DNA of 64,000 nucleotides, taken from NCBI GenBank assembly GCA_030248225.1, contig JASANE010012691.1, positions 1 to 64,000 on the forward strand, written 5' to 3'. The notes beneath the pieces were generated by a model that saw only the letters and a program-made list of their open reading frames with translations, ran no database searches and was not told where the DNA came from. The translations under genes were made by a program, and so were the position numbers. This DNA is from Trileptium ribeirensis (lineage: Eukaryota; Nematoda; Enoplea; Enoplida; Thoracostomopsidae). Positions 60,901 through 64,000 of the stretch are shown one piece after another (within the stretch, counting starts at the first letter, position 1; the number at the start of each line of letters is the position of its first letter).

Positions 60901-63900
60901 CATATGCTACATCTCACCGTGGTGCTTGTGAATGTGGTGCTTATTTAATAATCGAGGAGGTTAAAAACATGCTAATTAGTTAGTTAATTAGCTAATTTTT
61001 TGAAAATTTTTTAAAGTGTTCAAAAATTATAAAAGTGCATCTGTGGGTTTTCTATGTCGCTGATCACGAATATGACATTTCTCAAGCTCCAAAATCTGGC
61101 TGTATATGCTAATTAGTTGACTAATTAACTATCCTAATTAGGTAACTTTATGTAAATTTCAAAATCACTTCAAAATTGCTAATTCGTTGCGCTCAGGGGT
61201 TTTCGATGTCGCTGATTATGAATATGTGGCTTTTGAAGCTATGCTTTTATCATGGGTGCTAATATGTAGGTATGTTTCTGGTCTGTTCACAGCCGTCCGA
61301 AAAGTGGGGGGAACTTTGGGTGGGCCCTGTGTTCAGTCTCGGGGGAAAATTAAAAATGGGAGATAATTTTTGCTTAAAAATACTAAATATTCCCATATTT
61401 CCATGCAGTTTTTGAATGTATTTTCAAGCTAAAAACGATATTTTAGCATTATAAATAGTGGTAATTAATGTTTAAAAACCATTTGCAAACAAAAAACATA
61501 AATTTTCAGACATAAAATTTTTTGGAATTAGTTGAAAATAGAAGGGTTTCGGCCGACTGGGGGGGTGGCGGACATGGGGAAAATCTCACGACTATGGGGG
61601 ATTTGGAAAGCGGGGGTGGGATCCCCTATCAATGTAGACTGGCCAGTGTTTGGTCTCATTCTTTACAGCAATTATCCTCTATGTAGCTGCAAATAGTACG
61701 CTGGCGTCGGCAGTATTTTGCTGCAGGGTTGGTTAAAAAGGGGTTTTCATTGGGCCCATAGAACCAAAATACACCACAATGGTAATATCAGGTGGTTTGA
61801 TGTCATTTTGTAGAGCAATTCTGCAAATGGTGTGCTGCTATTGTCATTAATTACACTGAAAGGGTAGGCCAAAAAGTTTTCGGTGGGCTCTTGGGACTCA
61901 AAACACAAAAAAAATGGTAATATCTGTTCAACCGCTCGTGCTATAGTGGTGTTTTGTTCTCATTTTGTAAAGCAATTCATCGTCCATTTAGCTGAAAATT
62001 GCGAGCACAATAATCGGTATATCTTCTGAGCTATTCCAATGACGTGGTTGATATTCCGTGGCTCATTTTGCACTTTAACGCTCAATGTAGCCTCACCAAA
62101 TTACATATTCAACACTCAGAATTCACCAGATTGACGATAAGACAATCTACTAGTAATTAGGAGCTTTCGAAATATATGCGCGGATATTTTGTGATTTTGC
62201 TAATTTTGAATTTTAGCGGCACGGTGGAGGAATCTGAACTGATCGAAGGTGCCTTGTTCGACCAAAAATCACTTGGAGGCCCCGGAGCTCCTGTTCGTAT
62301 TGAAAAGGCCAAGATAGGATTGATTCAATTTCAGCTATCAGCTCCGAAAACAGATGTAAGTCCTTACGATGAAGGCTTATATAATTGTCAGTTTTATTGA
62401 TCAAAGTTTTTCATTAAATGTTACTTTGTTCCTCGTTTTTGACAAATTTTTTACTTTAAATATTGTTTGGGTAGGAAAGTGTTTATTAACAGCACTTTGC
62501 TGTCCATACGAGACTTGCGGACATTGTGGATTGACTGACTAACCTATTATCTCCAAATTTCGGGACGCTGGAGCCGACATTTATTACCAGTCAAATTTTC
62601 CCATCACCAAAGTCTCACTTAATTTTTTTGTATATGCATCTTTTCAGAAATTTTGATTTGTGCAAAAATTTTGGTGGAATTTGTTCGATTACCCCTGCAC
62701 ATGTAAGTGTAGAAGATTCGAACAAAGATGTTTATGTACATATTTTCAGGCTGCATAATTTTGAATTTAAAATTTTTATTTACTTAATTTTTTATTGAAT
62801 GGACATCGTTTATGCTCAATATATTATAAAATGTATTAAGAAATTATGTAATTATAGCTGAGATATGTCTCTACATCGTTTACTCCCAAACACAATCTGC
62901 GTATAGACCCAATCATTCGACAGAAACAGCTCTACTGCGGCTCGCCAGTGATCTTAGGCGTAGCAAGTCTTCCGGGTTGGTTACTGCTATTGTTGCTGTT
63001 GATCTTTCAGCAGCATTTGATACAGTGGACCATAATATACTAGTATCAAGACTTGGCTCCTATTTCAAAATCGGCGGCCATTGTATAGCCTGGATAAAGA
63101 ATTTTTTGGCGGATCGTTATCAACAGGTGATTGTTGATGGTATTTTGTCTCAGCCAAAAAGATTACTGTACGGCGTCCCACAGGGTAGTGTGTTAGGACC
63201 CCTGCTATTCACTGCGTACACAGCTCCTTTGTCAAATGTGATTGACGACTATGGTTGTCGCTGTTCAATGTATGCAGATGACATTGTTATTTATACCAGT
63301 TTCAGTCATGATAATGAAGCAGTTGAATTACAGCACCTACACAACATAATTTCTGCTGTGGCAACATGGCTCCGATCAAATCAACTTCAACTGAATGTCG
63401 CTAAATCTGACTTCGTCATAGTGAATGGACATGGGACAGCTGCAACAACATTTCCATCGACGGTCTTATTTTTGATCGGTCGTCGAAACTTAAATTCCTC
63501 GGCGTTATAATTGACGACCAATTATCATTCAGGCCTCATGTGACTGAAGTTAGCAAGCCGTCCATGTGGCAACTATCAAAACTGAGAAGACTAAGACATC
63601 GTTTTAATAGATTAACACCTGAGACAAGAGATTAGGGCGTTTGTCACGTCTCGGATTGACTACTGTAACTCTCTATTATGCCAAGTACCCAACTCCACAA
63701 TCAAGTACAATGACAAGAACACTCAATTCTGCTGCACGATCAGTAACACTGACTAGACGTCGAGATCATATCACCCTTGTGTTGCGTGACCTGCACTGGC
63801 TGGCCGTGAAGCAGCGTATTATTTTCATAATTGCCTGCATCGTCCATAAATGCCTTCATGGGAGTTGCCCTGACTATCTGAAAGACATGCTTCACCTTTG

Positions 63901-64000
63901 CAATAGCCAACGTCTCGCCGTACGACAGGAGCTCCAGTTGGCATTGTGTGTTGATGATAGTTTTGAATGCTTTGAGCCGGTCATTTGAAATAACATACCA
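51846..64000 (+). CDS. CCT4: CCT4, chaperonin TRiC/CCT subunit delta (5' part, runs off the window)
   Basis: CCT4 is one of eight paralogous ATPase subunits of the cytosolic TRiC/CCT double ring that folds actin, tubulin and many other proteins. Seven exons (51846-51981, 53385-53437, 54062-54151, 55018-55126, 56886-57028, 58781-58905, 62217-62355) join in consistent phase to 265 codons. The first exon carries the delta-type [13 protein letters not shown]. The ATP-site signatures [18 protein letters not shown] and GDGTTTVVV are intact, including the GDGTT nucleotide-binding loop. [32 protein letters not shown] and [18 protein letters not shown] follow. The subunit is normally about 540 residues, so roughly half is present. 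The next exon was not found before the edge, where a LINE fragment occupies the intron. Confidence 0.95.
51982..53384 (+). other. CCT4: CCT4 intron 1
   Basis: A 1.4-kb unique AT-rich intron. I see nothing else in it; the antisense 145-codon frame (51894-52331) overlaps exon 1 and is a shadow. Confidence 0.6.
53385..53437 (+). CDS. CCT4: CCT4 exon 2
   Basis: Encodes [17 protein letters not shown], the first equatorial ATP-binding motif of group II chaperonins. Acceptor TTATAG, donor GTTAGT. Confidence 0.96.
54062..54151 (+). CDS. CCT4: CCT4 exon 3
   Basis: Encodes [20 protein letters not shown] and [10 protein letters not shown], with the NDGATIL motif. Acceptor TTGCAG, donor GTGAGT, 30 codons in phase 0. 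Confidence 0.96.
54152..55017 (+). other. CCT4: CCT4 intron 3
   Basis: Unique AT-rich sequence with no recognised feature. Confidence 0.6.
55018..55126 (+). CDS. CCT4: CCT4 exon 4
   Basis: Encodes [20 protein letters not shown] and [16 protein letters not shown]. It holds the GDGTT nucleotide loop with the catalytic Asp. Acceptor TTTTAG, donor GTAAGT, phase 1 out. Confidence 0.97.
55363..56331. repeat. Dispersed repeat, copy 3
   Basis: It begins TTGAAACGGAACGAGTGGAG, like 23481, and ends TTGCGAGTTACTAGT, like 1158-1172. Between, it follows the same series of blocks as 410-1172. It fills CCT4 intron 4. Confidence 0.7.
56345..56830. repeat. Dispersed repeat pair, copy 1
   Basis: Shares CTCAGTAACTACTGGGCCGG, AAGCGTGTTAGCCTAT, GTAAAGCTATTATT and many ATTAGTTAATTA-like blocks with 60625-61260. 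Directly abuts the repeat ending at 56331. Confidence 0.7.
56886..57028 (+). CDS. CCT4: CCT4 exon 5
   Basis: Encodes [20 protein letters not shown] through STSLNSK (equatorial to intermediate domain). Acceptor TTGCAG, donor GTAATA, phase 0 out. Confidence 0.96.
57029..58780 (+). other. CCT4: CCT4 intron 5 with a candidate alternative exon
   Basis: Mostly unique sequence. 57931-57978 reads ATG plus 15 codons ([16 protein letters not shown]) before a GTAAGC donor, in a phase that would join exon 6. See findings. Confidence 0.4.
58781..58905 (+). CDS. CCT4: CCT4 exon 6
   Basis: Encodes [20 protein letters not shown] and [13 protein letters not shown] (intermediate domain). Acceptor ATTTAG, donor GTGAGC, phase 2 out (GG). 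Confidence 0.96.
59559..59877 (+). repeat. Imperfect tandem duplication, about 130 bp, plus a short third piece
   Basis: Both units contain GAAGGGTTCTCGCTAATGG, GGCCACGTG(T/C)GTTG and GTAATAGAACGCCAGTTAAA. The last block is repeated once more before 59870. Confidence 0.9.
60625..61260. repeat. Dispersed repeat pair, copy 2
   Basis: Aligns with 56345-56830 (CTCAATAACTACTGGGCCGG, AAGCGTGTTAGCCTATG, AACATGCTAATTAGTTAG). Starts with AGCAAAGCGAAGCG-type sequence seen also at 50490. Confidence 0.7.
61278..61646 (+). mobile_element. MITE family 1, copy F
   Basis: The ends are CTGGTCTGTTCACAG and ATGTAGACTGGCCAG with perfect TGTTT target repeats (61273-61277, 61647-61651). The body matches copy A (GTGGGGGGAACTTTGG, TTTTTGCTTAAAAATACT, TAGTGGTAATTAATG). 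Confidence 0.92.
61660..62150. repeat. Dispersed repeat related to 28600-29000
   Basis: Contains two internal cycles of AATGGTAATATC(A/T)G, TCATTTTGTA(G/A)AGCAATTC and ends TCAACACTCAGAATTCACCA, matching the end near 28970-28995. The wording TAGAGCA, TGTGCTGCTATT and GGCCAAAA recalls the 206-bp satellite unit. Confidence 0.55.
62217..62355 (+). CDS. CCT4: CCT4 exon 7
   Basis: [20 protein letters not shown] is followed by [18 protein letters not shown], the entry to the apical domain. Acceptor TTTTAG, donor GTAAGT, phase 0 out. The following exon lies outside the window. Confidence 0.96.
62872..63988 (+). mobile_element. Degenerate CR1/L2-type LINE, reverse transcriptase fragment
   Basis: A frameshifted reverse transcriptase of a non-LTR retrotransposon sits in the CCT4 intron after exon 7, in the same orientation. 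One frame holds [35 protein letters not shown] (motif A), [17 protein letters not shown] and MYADDIVIY (catalytic YADD at 63271-63282). Near 63460 the frame shifts to [20 protein letters not shown], a stop follows after TPETRD, then RIDYCNSLL, then a third frame with [19 protein letters not shown] and [10 protein letters not shown]. The order and the DLHWL block are typical of the CR1/L2 group. The breaks and lack of an intact 5' end mark it as dead; it may extend beyond the window. Confidence 0.9.

Larger units (their letters stand above)
58906..62216 (+). other. CCT4: CCT4 intron 6
   Basis: A 3.3-kb intron with a local duplication (59559-59877), a dispersed repeat (60625-61260), a MITE (61278-61646) and another dispersed repeat (61660-62150). 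The remainder is unique AT-rich sequence. Confidence 0.7.

Overview
The window is invertebrate metazoan nuclear DNA. It is visibly AT-rich, its genes are cut into short GT-AG exons of higher GC content, and the introns are filled with tandem arrays, miniature inverted-repeat elements and LINE debris. Nothing bacterial was seen (no operons, no Shine-Dalgarno-led genes). The phylum cannot be fixed from the sequence alone.

Two protein genes lie on the + strand. From about 2.8 to 36.25 kb there is an EPS8-family gene (epidermal growth factor receptor kinase substrate 8, an actin-capping and bundling adaptor). I reconstructed 15 exons whose splice phases all agree. They encode about 817 residues: an N-terminal PTB domain, the EPS8-specific helical middle region, a low-complexity and coiled-coil segment, and an SH3 domain. 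The usual C-terminal SAM-like effector domain was not found. Reading past the last recognised donor gives a stop at 36251-36253. From 51.85 kb to beyond the right edge there is CCT4, the delta subunit of the cytosolic chaperonin TRiC/CCT. Its first seven exons (265 residues: N-terminal equatorial domain, intermediate domain and start of the apical domain) are present, and the rest lies outside the window.

Region by region. 0-2.8 kb: upstream DNA with a dispersed repeat and a MITE. 2.8-36.25 kb: the EPS8 gene, whose introns hold a 79-bp array (8.1-9.0 kb), a 2.2-kb inverted element pair embedded in TA microsatellites (11.9-14.2 kb), a 62-bp array with higher-order structure (14.4-16.4 kb), a 92-bp array (30.1-30.5 kb), a 206-bp array (31.6-33.9 kb), several MITEs, and a duplicated SH3 exon that lost its splice donor. 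36.25-51.85 kb: a 15.6-kb intergenic region with a 3.5-kb foldback-like element (36529-40064), short duplications and tRNA-like relics. 51.85-64 kb: CCT4, with repeats in its introns and a frameshifted CR1/L2-type LINE reverse transcriptase at the right edge.

The best candidates for something undescribed are: a MITE family with a 15-bp terminal repeat and 5-bp target duplications (six copies, one with a paralogous empty site beside it); the foldback-like element with arrays inside its inverted ends and another MITE nested in it; the duplicated SH3 exon; and an unusual frequency of GTT (+3 T) splice donors.
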